From positions 1-27,876 of the forward strand of contig CAZSVE010000040.1 of assembly GCA_964610175.1 (NCBI GenBank): a stretch of 27,876 nt of DNA. The letters run 5' to 3'. The notes below the pieces were generated by a model. The model had not been told where the DNA came from and did not search any database. It saw only the letters and a program-made list of their open reading frames with translations. Source of the DNA: CAZSVE01 sp964610175. Its GTDB lineage: Bacteria; Pseudomonadota; Gammaproteobacteria; HK1. How positions within the stretch are numbered: position 1 is the stretch's first letter; each line of letters begins with the position of its first letter. Positions 1 to 8,077 of the stretch are shown piece by piece. The position numbers and the translations under genes are program-made.

Positions 1-261
1 TCTTAACATAACCCTCGCACCTTGAGTTTGGGCAGGTCAAAACATTATGTCTAATTTCTCGAACAACGCAAAGTCGAGCACGTTTCTTTTATACTCCGAA
101 GCCCTCAGCAAATCCCTGTGCCCTGTAGGACAAAACCGGCATTTGAAATCACAGGCGCTCGATGGATCTACATAAAGCAAAAATGGCATCCGAAGCGGAA
201 TGACCTCATCGAGTCGAGTGCGCCGTTCCGGATTCAGCTTCGACCTAATCTCCGCTTTCAT
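1..261 (-). pseudogene. Radical SAM/SPASM protein, N-terminal part, frameshifted and cut by the window edge
   Basis: The reading frame from the ATG at 261 matches the first ~70 residues of the radical SAM protein at 2939-3997: both begin MKA, share the EVIPL and VDP-SAC segments, and carry the CxxxCxxC cluster motif (CDFKCRFC) followed by PTGHRD. The start overlaps the stop of the upstream methyltransferase gene by 4 bp (ATGA). After the residues FEK the frame soon meets a TGA at 37-39. In another frame the next bases read DLPKLKV, which resembles the paralogue's DLGEFESPIKV, so homology appears to continue out of frame. At least one indel, probably two, breaks the gene before the window ends. 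A sequencing error is possible. The intact family would reduce S-adenosylmethionine through a [4Fe-4S] cluster; this copy as read would not keep the barrel. Confidence 0.6.
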
Positions 262-1463
262 GCAGTTTCCCCAATCGATTTCATGCCCGATGTGCCGACG
301 TTTCCCGGTAGACAATAAACCACCGAACCCGTACTGCACCAGCTGTGTTGACGGAAATAGAAATGATATCCATCCAGGTTATCCATCAACCACGAGGGCA
401 TTCTGTAAAGACCATCGGCATTGTGGTAACAGGTGGCCGCGATGATCGGACGATAGCGCGTGATGGTAGCGATAGCACCGCGTAAGACATCCAATTCCAT
501 CCCCTCCAGATGCAGTTTGATATACGTGGGTGTCAGGCCAAGCTCATCCAGAGTGCGCGAGGGAAAAAGCGCGCCAAGGTCGCAACACTGCGAGGCGTAA
601 CCAAGCCCGTCGAGGAACCTTCGTCCATGACTATCGCTTGCGATTACGGCGGGGATGATCTCGACGCGCCGCCCGACTTCGGGTTCCTCTTTGGCCACCG
701 TGGCATTCAACTCGGCCAGATTCTTCCCGTCCGGTTCAATGGCCCAGATATGTCGAAAGCGGCCACCCGTTGCATTGATGAAGCGCTTCGTAACGCTTCC
801 CACATGTGCCCCCACATCGGCGAAGGATTCGTTATCGGTCAGGGCGGCCATTACTTCGGGAATGAAAAAGCGATCATCGGGCGTGATGGGCACCGTATCG
901 AACAGCCACTCCTGTCGCAAGCGGCGCCAGGCAATGAATTGAAGATGGTGGGCGCGCGAAGTGTTGTCGGACCATGCATGGAGCACGGTTTCCATACGGG
1001 TGATTTCGGATGGCGTCAACGGGGAAGCGAACCAACCGTTGGAGAGCGGGTGCCGATGTCGGAAGCCCTCGGCGATATCGTAAAAAGGAACCACATCGTT
1101 CCAGCCCGCTTCCTGGAGATGCCGCGCGAGTTCCCCATAGGGCGAGGTGACCACGCAAACCGCCAATAGAAGGTTTTCGCGCAAATCCGCGGAAACCTCT
1201 TCCGGGGAGAGTAACCGCACGCCGGCCCAATAGGGATCCTCGCGCAGATAAATAGCGTTGACATCAATGAAGAATTCGACCGGCACGCCGAGTCGATGGA
1301 GGTATTCTCGGGCCATGCGGCCTAGATTACCCGCACCATAAAGAGCAAGGGGTTTATCGACAACGCGTGGTGACAAGGTGGTTCGGTTCGCCGCAATGCG
1401 ATGCAACAATTCTCGTGCTACAGGCCAGGTAACCTTCTCACGGAATTCGAAACGCTCATACAT
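258..1463 (-). CDS. FkbM-family methyltransferase with N-terminal Rossmann-like domain
   Basis: The 401-residue protein has two parts. Residues ~35-150 carry a nucleotide-binding-like motif (LYGAGNLGRMA) of the kind often fused to sugar-modifying methyltransferases. Residues ~210-390 carry the FkbM SAM-dependent fold: a DVGAHVGSVT SAM-binding loop, the acidic AIEPDGKN strand, and IKLHLEGMELDVLRGA, where the family usually has IKIDVEGAE. FkbM enzymes O-methylate sugars or polyketides; here the glycosyltransferase immediately upstream (5 bp gap) suggests a sugar in a surface polysaccharide. The ATG at 1463 follows the upstream stop closely, so translation is probably coupled, and the 3' end overlaps the next gene by 4 bp. 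The family call is secure; the substrate is unknown. The His in place of Asp in the second motif is a variation worth noting. Confidence 0.85.
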   Translation of the reverse strand: MYERFEFREKVTWPVARELLHRIAANRTTLSPRVVDKPLALYGAGNLGRMAREYLHRLGVPVEFFIDVNAIYLREDPYWAGVRLLSPEEVSADLRENLLLAVCVVTSPYGELARHLQEAGWNDVVPFYDIAEGFRHRHPLSNGWFASPLTPSEITRMETVLHAWSDNTSRAHHLQFIAWRRLRQEWLFDTVPITPDDRFFIPEVMAALTDNESFADVGAHVGSVTKRFINATGGRFRHIWAIEPDGKNLAELNATVAKEEPEVGRRVEIIPAVIASDSHGRRFLDGLGYASQCCDLGALFPSRTLDELGLTPTYIKLHLEGMELDVLRGAIATITRYRPIIAATCYHNADGLYRMPSWLMDNLDGYHFYFRQHSWCSTGSVVYCLPGNVGTSGMKSIGETA

Positions 1464-1468
1464 GGTAG

Positions 1469-2788
1469 TCAGATTCCATTGGCCCCCATGCGATCACGCA
1501 AGGCCCCGGCCCATTTGCCAAGCAGCGGATCATGCGGAAAGTGATCGAGAAAATGAAACACGCTACCCTTGGTCCGCTCGAACATGCCGTAGTGTCGCAG
1601 CCGATCCGGCAGCCGAACGTCCCCATCATCCAGGAATATGGATCTATCCCGATAAAAAGCGCGGAACCAGTCCGCAGGCGTGGTGCCGAAGAAATGGGCA
1701 AAAGAGAACGCCTGCCCGGGTTGGGTCAGTAGCTCACGATAATGCCTTGAAAATGCCCGCTCCATGCGCCCATAACGGTATCTTTCGCGCACGACCAAGG
1801 CCGCGCGACGGCCCATTTCCAGCCGCTCGTCGGGCCGGGAAGACAGACGATCGATGGCTGCGGCAAGATCATCTGGCGTACCTACGACGATGCCCGTGCC
1901 GCCATGTTCTACGATATGCCGTTCGGCGGCATTATCCATCACGACAGGCACGACACCCATGGCCATGGCCTCCAACAGCGCATTTTCCGCCGTGCCGTAG
2001 TGGTTGGGGTTGAGCAGATAAACGAGCACATCGAGTTCGGCCAGTTCCGTAGCGATATCCGCCCTGTAACCGGCAAACTCGAGCAACCCAGGGCGTTTTA
2101 CCCGATGACATCGATGCTCGAGCACCTCGCGATTGGTCTCGTCACCGATCATACGCACACAGAAACCGGGATCGCGCACGGCAGCGATGTAATCGACATA
2201 ATCGGGGTGAAGTTTGGAGAAATTCAGGCTCCCCAAATACCCGGCGCGCAGTGGGTGCCTCCCTCCTCCCCCTCCCATGCGAGCAGGTTGCGGCAGTGTC
2301 TCCAGTCCACCACCACTGGATATGACATCAAGGCCCTTTCTCTCCTGCGCCGATAGGGATTGAACCTCGGGGCCCTCCAACGAACACTTCGATGTAAAGA
2401 TGAACCGATTCGCGGCCTTCATAAAGTCCGAGGGAATCGCCGGGTAAGACAAGCCGGAAACATGGCACCAGACAATCAGGCGCATCGCCGGAAGGGGAAT
2501 ATCGCAAAGAAACCTGACGATGGCAGGATGGTTCCAAAATTCGACCTGGACGATATCAGCGGCCTCGATTTCCCATTTCAGCTCCCCTTTACTCGGCGTT
2601 ACGAGCAGATTGCAACCGGCATTCTCGATAATGTCGACGAATTCCGACTTTTCAGGCGTCTCCAGGCTGACCACTGTATGTGTATATGTACCCTTCCCTC
2701 GTACAGCCTGACTGACAAGACCCGAAATAGCCTTGCCGACTCCCCCGCCCATGTGGGGCGTGATATGCAAAATATGTGCCGTATTCAC
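1469..2788 (-). CDS. Glycosyltransferase family 4 (GT-B fold)
   Basis: The 439-residue protein begins with an N-terminal GT-B strand and glycine loop (ILHITPHMGGGVGKA). The C-terminal donor-binding half contains ENALLEAMAMGVVPVV, which matches the E-x7-E region of retaining GT4 enzymes, followed by GGTGIVV. It probably transfers a nucleotide-activated sugar during polysaccharide or O-antigen assembly at the cytoplasmic face of the inner membrane. The start is read as GTG at 2786-2788; no strong Shine-Dalgarno is visible, and a family A repeat begins about 15 bp upstream. About 110 residues follow the usual GT-B end and could be a partner-binding tail. A run of five glycines (MGGGGGR) near residue 170 lies where the two domains join and is encoded by a purine-rich tract. 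Acceptor and donor cannot be read from the sequence. Confidence 0.85.
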   Translation of the reverse strand: MNTAHILHITPHMGGGVGKAISGLVSQAVRGKGTYTHTVVSLETPEKSEFVDIIENAGCNLLVTPSKGELKWEIEAADIVQVEFWNHPAIVRFLCDIPLPAMRLIVWCHVSGLSYPAIPSDFMKAANRFIFTSKCSLEGPEVQSLSAQERKGLDVISSGGGLETLPQPARMGGGGGRHPLRAGYLGSLNFSKLHPDYVDYIAAVRDPGFCVRMIGDETNREVLEHRCHRVKRPGLLEFAGYRADIATELAELDVLVYLLNPNHYGTAENALLEAMAMGVVPVVMDNAAERHIVEHGGTGIVVGTPDDLAAAIDRLSSRPDERLEMGRRAALVVRERYRYGRMERAFSRHYRELLTQPGQAFSFAHFFGTTPADWFRAFYRDRSIFLDDGDVRLPDRLRHYGMFERTKGSVFHFLDHFPHDPLLGKWAGALRDRMGANGI

Positions 2789-2802
2789 TTGTGGTGCTGG
2801 AG

Positions 2803-2921
2803 TTATTTATTTTGTTTACTTCCCGCTCATCTTCGCAAATGAGTCGAGTTTTACAAAACGCTGGTTTTGCTCTACTACGACCAAATCACGCCCCATCGAT
2901 TCGAGGCAAAGCTTCGCTAGT
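2803..2921 (+). repeat. Family A dispersed repeat, full copy
   Basis: The copy begins with a TTTTGTTTACTTCCCGCTC-like block, continues through AATGAGTCGAGTTTTACAA and a pyrimidine-rich middle, and ends with GAGGCAAAGCTTCGC. The same order of blocks recurs at about a dozen other places in the window. This copy fills almost the whole spacer between the radical SAM gene and the glycosyltransferase gene. Confidence 0.85.
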
Positions 2922-2938
2922 GATTTTTATCGGAATTA

Positions 2939-3997
2939 CTATGGCGTACCCTGGCACCGTAGCCCGGATGTTGTTCCAATTGTACCAATATTGGCGAGGA
3001 ACTTCGGAAGCAATTCCTGACGATAGGCATCGATATTGTCAGGCAGACAATGTGAGAGTTGACCGCATCGACTACAGACGGGATTTTCCATACGGTGGCC
3101 TTCGAGATGTTGCAATCGCAGGGTATTTAGCTCGGCGGAACACCAAATACCTTTAAGGCTGTTATTATTCACATTGCCAACCACCAGTTTACGGCCCCAA
3201 TCCAAGAAGCAGGAACTAACAAGACCATCGGCATTGACGGAAATCGAATAAAAGATATAAGGACAAGTATCGGTGGACGAAATGGGTTGTTGATAAATGC
3301 CTTGCGTTATTTCGATACCGGTATGAACCTCGACATCGAATTCCGGCCAACATGGCGCGAAGTTTTCGATGAAAATTCGATCACAATAATCTCCAAAGGT
3401 ATCGAGAAATTCTTGTCTTTGCGCTTCGGTAATCAGTTCTCCAGGGATCTTGATTACGATCTCACAGTTACCTTTATTGGCGTAGAGCCATTTCACATTC
3501 TCGACAAAAGCACCGAAATCGAAATCGAAACCGGTAAATCTCCGGTATTGCTCCCGATTCATCCCACCCACCGAGATGTTGATCTTATCGAGACCGGCCT
3601 CGAGTATGGGGCCCATGCGTTCCGGGGTCATCAGGGAACCATTAGTCGTTGTGTCGATATATTTCACCTGATCACTATTTTTGGCATAAACAATCATTTC
3701 CGCCAAATTCTTATTCAGCAATGGCTCACCATCCTTATACATTCGAAGAACCTTGATCGGTGATTCGAATTCCCCTAAATCATCGATAACCTTTTGAAAT
3801 AACGATAATTTCATGACGCCCTGATAGCGGTTGGTCTCGGCGATCATATCCCGGTGTCCCGTGGGACAAAAGGGGCAAAGGAAATTGCAGGCACTGGCAG
3901 GATCGACAAAAACCACGAACGGGGTATCCAGAGGAATAACTTCCTGCAAAGGCGTGCGGTCTTCTAGATTAATTCTGGGTTCGATTTTGGCTTTCAA
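2939..3997 (-). CDS. Radical SAM/SPASM domain protein
   Basis: The 352-residue protein has the radical SAM cluster motif CNFLCPFC (CxxxCxxC) at residues ~38-45, then PTGHRDM. Further motifs include VLRMYKDGEPLLNK (GE motif) and TTNGSLM. A C-terminal SPASM-like region carries CPYIFYSISVNADG, SSCFLDW and CSRCG, which should hold one or two extra [4Fe-4S] clusters. SPASM enzymes usually act on peptides, but relatives also sit in polysaccharide loci, as here. The start is taken as TTG at 3995-3997 because AAGGA lies 7 nt upstream and the paralogue at 1-261 begins at the same residue. The gene is richer in A and T than its neighbours. It probably heads a unit with the glycosyltransferase and FkbM genes, with a family A repeat in the spacer. 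The substrate is unknown. Confidence 0.85.
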   Translation of the reverse strand: MKAKIEPRINLEDRTPLQEVIPLDTPFVVFVDPASACNFLCPFCPTGHRDMIAETNRYQGVMKLSLFQKVIDDLGEFESPIKVLRMYKDGEPLLNKNLAEMIVYAKNSDQVKYIDTTTNGSLMTPERMGPILEAGLDKINISVGGMNREQYRRFTGFDFDFGAFVENVKWLYANKGNCEIVIKIPGELITEAQRQEFLDTFGDYCDRIFIENFAPCWPEFDVEVHTGIEITQGIYQQPISSTDTCPYIFYSISVNADGLVSSCFLDWGRKLVVGNVNNNSLKGIWCSAELNTLRLQHLEGHRMENPVCSRCGQLSHCLPDNIDAYRQELLPKFLANIGTIGTTSGLRCQGTP

Positions 3998-4095
3998 AGA
4001 ATATTCCTTAGTCTTCGATTTAGATTAAAGACAAAATTTTGTTTTTCCGATACATTAAAATATGCCATAAATACAAGGCATAACCGCTTCAGGCA

Positions 4096-4316
4096 AGCTT
4101 TGTTTATTTCCAACTCATCTTCGCGAATAAACCATCCTTTTCCATACCACTAGCGAAGCTTTCCTTCAAATCGATAAAGTGTGATTTGGCATTGGTAAAA
4201 CAAAACTGGCATTTCGTAATGCTTGACTCATTTGCCAGGCTGAGCGGGAAATAAATAAAACATTGCTTTACCGACGCGAAACATGCTTCGTTGGTTTGAG
4301 ACAAAGCTTCGATGGT
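4096..4316. repeat. Compound cluster of three family A pieces
   Basis: A forward 5' piece lies at about 4096-4128, an inverted near-full copy at about 4150-4266, and a forward 3' piece at about 4267-4313. They fill most of the gap between the SDR gene and the radical SAM gene (3998-4363). The mixed orientations look like one copy inserted into, or recombined with, another. The rest of the gap holds a perfect 12-bp palindrome (ACAAAATTTTGT, 4031-4042) next to a TTTTTCCGATAC motif that also ends family B copies. Confidence 0.75.
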
Positions 4317-4363
4317 AAGTATATCCTGGATGAAAAGAAGTACTGAAAAGAAAGGTCCAATAG

Positions 4364-5209
4364 TCAGGACCAAAAATCGTATCCACAAAGACCCACCACA
4401 CAAGGCGGATCGACCAGATTTTCCGGGCGAGCGCCGAAGTTCAACAGATCACGGCGCCCGTATTCATCCGCGATCCATTCGGCGAACTGGCGGACCGTCA
4501 TGGGCCTGCCCGAGCAGATATTCGCAGCTCCCTGTACGTCGCTAAGTGCCGCATTCACCAGCATTCGGGCGGCGTCGCGGACATCCAGAAAATCACGAAT
4601 CTGCTTGCCGCTGGTCAAATCGGCGGTTTCGCCTGCAGTCAATTTTCGGTGCAGGTAGGGCACGAGACGCCTTTCATCTTCGCGCTCACCATAAAGATAG
4701 AAAAGCCGACACCAGATGAATTCGACCTCTTGTTGCGGAAGCCATTGGGATAAGGCCAAATAGGCTGCCGCCTTTGCAGCGGCATAGGGTGTCTTTGGAT
4801 CGAGGGGGGTGTCCACTGATAAAACGCCGCGTGATAGGTCATACTCGAAACAGGTACCCACGCCGCAGAACCGGCGTACGCCTGCCCGAACCGCGCCTCG
4901 CGCCAGCGCCAGGGTACCGGAGAGACAATCGAGATTTTGCGGAGCGGTAAGGTATTTACCCGGTTCCGCGTACCAGGCGATATGGATAACCGTATCGATT
5001 CCCTGACAGGTCTCTGCCCACCAATGGGAGGATTCCGCGAAGAGATCGGGAGTCTCTATGATGCGTTCGATCCCGGAAATATCCGATAGTCGATCCCCCT
5101 TACCAGTGCGCACGACCGCGTGCGTGCCGATCCCACGCTCCTTAAGTTCCCTCAAGACTTGGTACCCAACGAAACCGGTTCCCCCCGCTACCAGGAATGT
5201 TCTCGTCAT
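4364..5209 (-). CDS. NAD(P)-dependent epimerase/dehydratase (SDR), C terminus short
   Basis: An extended SDR protein of 281 residues. The dinucleotide-binding glycines are GGTGFVG at residues 9-15 and the catalytic pair is Y142-x3-K146 (PYAAAK). It is the last gene of the CDP-sugar operon and overlaps the preceding frame by 4 bp, so it probably reduces the C4 keto group of the CDP-4-keto-6-deoxyhexose made by RfbG. In extended SDRs the segment around DPPCVVG is usually followed by a D-x-x-R motif and about 30 more residues. Here the frame runs into LCGYDFWS and a stop next to repeat sequence. I therefore suspect loss of the last helix; whether the enzyme still folds is uncertain. The exact product cannot be fixed. 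Confidence 0.8.
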   Translation of the reverse strand: MTRTFLVAGGTGFVGYQVLRELKERGIGTHAVVRTGKGDRLSDISGIERIIETPDLFAESSHWWAETCQGIDTVIHIAWYAEPGKYLTAPQNLDCLSGTLALARGAVRAGVRRFCGVGTCFEYDLSRGVLSVDTPLDPKTPYAAAKAAAYLALSQWLPQQEVEFIWCRLFYLYGEREDERRLVPYLHRKLTAGETADLTSGKQIRDFLDVRDAARMLVNAALSDVQGAANICSGRPMTVRQFAEWIADEYGRRDLLNFGARPENLVDPPCVVGLCGYDFWS

Positions 5210-5493
5210 GAAACCTCCAATTGAGGAATGGCAGTTACGAAACGGGTGCCCACCTTGGCAAGGTGGGCATTTTGCTGTTCGATTTCCTCGGCAATGTTCC
5301 AGGGTAGAATGAGCAGATAGTCGGGGTGTCGGGCGCGCAGTACATCCGGTGACAGGATCGGAATATGGCTTCCGGGCATGAATTTCCCGATCTTGGATGG
5401 GGCGGCATCACTGATGAAGGGCAAGAGATCGGATTTCACGCTTACATAACTCAGTAGATTATTTCCCTGGGCCATGGTTCTATGGCCAACCAT
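5206..5493 (-). pseudogene. C-terminal remnant of a sugar C-methyltransferase
   Basis: The 95-residue frame matches only the last part of the C-terminal domain of sugar 3-C-methyltransferases (TylCIII/NovU-like; Pfam Methyltransf_14). Recognisable segments are MAQGNNLLSYV, KIGKFMPGSHIPI and PDYLLILPWNIAEEI. The SAM-binding domain, the N-terminal zinc-binding region and the first part of the C-terminal domain are absent; such proteins normally have about 400 residues. The frame starts 4 nt after the rfbC stop and overlaps the SDR start by 4 bp, so a single internal deletion of roughly 900 bp would explain it. The fragment may still be translated by coupling but cannot be a methyltransferase. 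Its presence says that this operon once made a 3-C-methylated 6-deoxyhexose of the virenose or yersiniose type (inference). Confidence 0.75.
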
Positions 5494-5497
5494 CGTT

Positions 5498-6061
5498 CTA
5501 TCGGTAGTATATTGACACGAGTAACGGTTCTATCTGTTTCAGGAGGGGTTGCATTCGATCTTTGTCAGAAATATTCGTTACTGGTAAAGGCCAAGCAATG
5601 CTCAAACCCGGATCACTGAAATCGAGTCCACCCTCATGCTCCGGACTATAAGCCACAGAGACAAGGTACTGAACCTCTGTCTTGGGTCGAAGCGTCTGAA
5701 AACCATGTGCAAAACCCTCGGGGACATAGACCATGCTGCGGTTCTCCGAAGTCAGCTCGATTCCGCACCACCTGCCATAGTCTTCGGAGCCTGCCCTGAG
5801 ATCCACGATGACGTCCCAAATAGCGCCGTGCACACAGCGCACCACCTTGATTTCAGCTGCGGGTGGACGCTGAAAATGCAGACCGCGCAGGGTTCCCTTC
5901 CGTTCATTGAAAGAGATATTCATCTGTTGCCAATGGGTCTCGAGGTCATGGCCTCGGAATTCTTCCGCGCAGAAACTGCGGGCGAAGAATCCCCGATCAT
6001 CCTGAAGTTTTTCGATATCGATTCGAAAGGCCCCGGCAAGGGAAAGGGGAGTAAAAATCAT
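5498..6061 (-). CDS. rfbC: dTDP-4-dehydrorhamnose 3,5-epimerase-like protein
   Basis: The 187-residue cupin protein has normal family length. The catalytic-base region is GTLRGLHFQ, followed by AIWDVIVDLRAGS, the VYVPEGFAHGFQTL strand pair, and Y-rich VQYLVSVAYSPEHEGG. RmlC enzymes epimerise C3 and/or C5 of nucleotide 4-keto-6-deoxyhexoses. Here the neighbours are CDP-glucose genes, so the likely substrate is CDP-4-keto-6-deoxyglucose rather than the dTDP sugar; this is inferred from context. It starts at ATG 6059-6061, overlapping the rfbG stop by 4 bp, and its stop is 4 nt before the methyltransferase remnant. No missing residues were noticed. The gene symbol is by family, not by proven substrate. 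Confidence 0.88.
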   Translation of the reverse strand: MIFTPLSLAGAFRIDIEKLQDDRGFFARSFCAEEFRGHDLETHWQQMNISFNERKGTLRGLHFQRPPAAEIKVVRCVHGAIWDVIVDLRAGSEDYGRWCGIELTSENRSMVYVPEGFAHGFQTLRPKTEVQYLVSVAYSPEHEGGLDFSDPGLSIAWPLPVTNISDKDRMQPLLKQIEPLLVSIYYR

Positions 6062-7110
6062 GGATTGCGGTAAGCCTGAATTTGTGTCAGAGAGATATCT
6101 CTCGCGGGTGTCCCCTGGTCCACCATCCGATACCAGTCGATGGTATGGCGTACCGCATCGACAAACCTCCAGCGCGGTGCCCAGGCCAGCATGGCGCGGG
6201 CCTTTTCGATACTCAGGGTCAGCAGGCCTGCCTCATGGGGCGCCCTCGGATCGGAGGCGTCGTGCCAGTTACCGGGCCAGATTTCCAACGCAGTCTCGAC
6301 GAGATCCCTTACGGTTCGGCAATCCCCCGCCTCGGGTCCGAAATTGAACGCGGATTCGAACGTCGAAGCCCCTTCCAGATAAAGCCTTTCCGCAAGACGA
6401 AGGTACCCGGAGAGCGGCTCCAATACATGCTGCCACGGTCGTACCGCATTCGGATTTCTGACTGCGACCGAACGGCCGCTGGCCAACGCCCGGGCAATAT
6501 CGGGCAAGATGCGATTGCTCGCCCAGTCACCGCCCCCGATCACGTTTCCCGCGCGAGCGGTTGCAATATATTTCGATGATCGATTTGCAAAAAACGATCT
6601 GCGCCAACTCGATACCGCCAGTTCCATGCCTGCCTTGCTGGAACTGTAGGGATCATGCCCGCCCAGCCGGTCTATTTCACGATAGGCAAACTCCCACTCC
6701 CGATTCTCGTACACCTTGTCGGTGGTGACCATGACCACCGCGCAACGGTTTTCGAGCCGGCGCAGGGCCTCGAGCAGGTTGATGCTTCCCATGACATTGG
6801 TCTGCCATGTCAAGGATGGTTCGTCATAGGAACGCAAGACCAACGGTTGGGCCGCCAGGTGCAAGACCACTTCCGGTCGCACGTCCCGTACGCGCGCATC
6901 CAACCCCTGCGCGTCCCGGATATCGCCGATGTAATGGTCGACATCCTGTTCCAGTCCCAGCTGTTGGAACAATGCGGGATTCGTATCCGGTTCCAGCGCG
7001 TAGCCATGGACCTTCGCCCCCATCTGCAAGAGCCATAGGGAGAGCCAGCTCCCCTTGAATCCGGTATGCCCGGTCAACAGCACGCGCCTATCTTTCCAAA
7101 ATGCGTTCAT
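6058..7110 (-). CDS. rfbG: CDP-glucose 4,6-dehydratase
   Basis: An extended SDR of about 350 residues. It opens with WKDRRVLLTGHTGFKGSW, the glycine-rich NAD loop characteristic of RfbG (TGHTGFKGSWL). It continues with LAAQPLVLRSYDEP, VMVTTDKVYENREW with the catalytic Thr-Asp-Lys region, and DPYSSSKAG (YxxxK). It converts CDP-glucose to CDP-4-keto-6-deoxyglucose, the branch point of 3,6-dideoxy and branched sugars. I place the start at the ATG at 7108-7110 (MNAFWKD), which overlaps the rfbF stop as ATGA; an upstream in-frame start at 7125 is less likely. The 3' end overlaps rfbC by 4 bp. Operon position and family both support the call. Confidence 0.92.
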   Translation of the reverse strand: MNAFWKDRRVLLTGHTGFKGSWLSLWLLQMGAKVHGYALEPDTNPALFQQLGLEQDVDHYIGDIRDAQGLDARVRDVRPEVVLHLAAQPLVLRSYDEPSLTWQTNVMGSINLLEALRRLENRCAVVMVTTDKVYENREWEFAYREIDRLGGHDPYSSSKAGMELAVSSWRRSFFANRSSKYIATARAGNVIGGGDWASNRILPDIARALASGRSVAVRNPNAVRPWQHVLEPLSGYLRLAERLYLEGASTFESAFNFGPEAGDCRTVRDLVETALEIWPGNWHDASDPRAPHEAGLLTLSIEKARAMLAWAPRWRFVDAVRHTIDWYRMVDQGTPARDISLTQIQAYRNP

Positions 7111-7886
7111 CCCCATGTCTTCCAAGGCGCCTGGTTTTGCATCCAGAGTTCCTCGAGCCGACCCTTGTCGCGCAGCGTATCCATTGCCGCCCAGAAACCA
7201 TCGTGTTTCCAGGCGGAGATTTGATCATCTCGGATGAGGCTTTCCATGGCTTCGCGCTCCAGTATGGTCTCATCGCCTTCGATCCGATCCAATAACGCGG
7301 GTTCGCAGACGAAAAAGCCGCCACTGATCCAACGGCCGTCTCCGCGCGGTTTCTCCAAAAAACTGCTGACCCTCGTACCTTGGATCCCGATCGATCCGAA
7401 GCGACCTTCGGGCTGGATGGCGGTCACGGTCATCTCGGTTTGCTGTTTGCGATGGAATGCGATCAATTCCGTGAGATTTACATCGCTGACGCCATCGCCA
7501 TAGGTCAGACAAAATGTCCCGTGGATATGCTCCCTTACCCGCTTGATACGGCCACCCGTTTGTGTCAACTCCCCTGTCTCCACGAGTGTGACCTTCCAGG
7601 GTTCGGCGTATCGGTTATGGATCTCGATATCGTTGTTGCTCAAGTCGATGGTGATGTCCGACATATGCAGGAAGTAATTGGCGAAGTACTCCTTGATGAT
7701 GTAGCCCTTGTAGCCACAACAGATAATGAATTCATTGATTCCATGGGCCCCGTAATGCTTCATGATATGCCAGATGATCGGACGGCCCCCTATCTCGATC
7801 ATGGGCTTGGGTTTCAAGTGTGATTCTTCGCTGATTCGCGTCCCCAAGCCACCCGCCAGAATAATCGCTTTCAAGATCTCACCCAC
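7107..7886 (-). CDS. rfbF: Glucose-1-phosphate cytidylyltransferase
   Basis: The 259-residue nucleotidyltransferase shows the LAGGLGTRISEES pyrophosphorylase signature, followed by KPKPMIEIGGRPI. Further on are TYGDGVSDV (metal-binding Asp), FLEKP and WISGGFFV. It makes CDP-glucose from glucose-1-phosphate and CTP, the first step of the pathway completed by rfbG. Two starts are possible: GTG at 7884-7886 with a GGGGAAG stretch just upstream, or TTG at 7872-7874, which would give the usual family N terminus (M)KAIILAGG. It is the first gene of the operon; the ~125 bp upstream, before a partial family A repeat, must hold the promoter, but I cannot pick clear -35 and -10 boxes. Confidence 0.92.
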   Translation of the reverse strand: MGEILKAIILAGGLGTRISEESHLKPKPMIEIGGRPIIWHIMKHYGAHGINEFIICCGYKGYIIKEYFANYFLHMSDITIDLSNNDIEIHNRYAEPWKVTLVETGELTQTGGRIKRVREHIHGTFCLTYGDGVSDVNLTELIAFHRKQQTEMTVTAIQPEGRFGSIGIQGTRVSSFLEKPRGDGRWISGGFFVCEPALLDRIEGDETILEREAMESLIRDDQISAWKHDGFWAAMDTLRDKGRLEELWMQNQAPWKTWG

Positions 7887-8010
7887 GGCTTCCCCGCCGA
7901 AACCAGGGAATCAGTGCTATTTCCAAACAATCGATGCCCTTCCTTGCCGATAAAGCAATTCAAGATGCATCACCCAATCTACCTCCGATGCCCTAACGAT
8001 CTGTCCCTAT

Positions 8011-8077
8011 ATTTTGTTTCTTTCCCGCTCGGCATTCCCAAATGAGCCGAGTTTTACAAGGCAAGGCATCTTCGAAA
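8011..8077 (+). repeat. Family A repeat, 5' half
   Basis: This copy has the TTTTGTTTCTTTCCCGCTC block and GAGCCGAGTTTTACAAGGC, then diverges. It overlaps the 3' end of the guanylate-kinase-like gene, whose stop codon (8054-8056, minus strand) lies inside the repeat. Confidence 0.7.

Noticed and set aside
4104..4403. Open frame of 99 codons downstream of the SDR gene.
   Set aside because: It runs through three family A pieces; its composition comes from the repeat.
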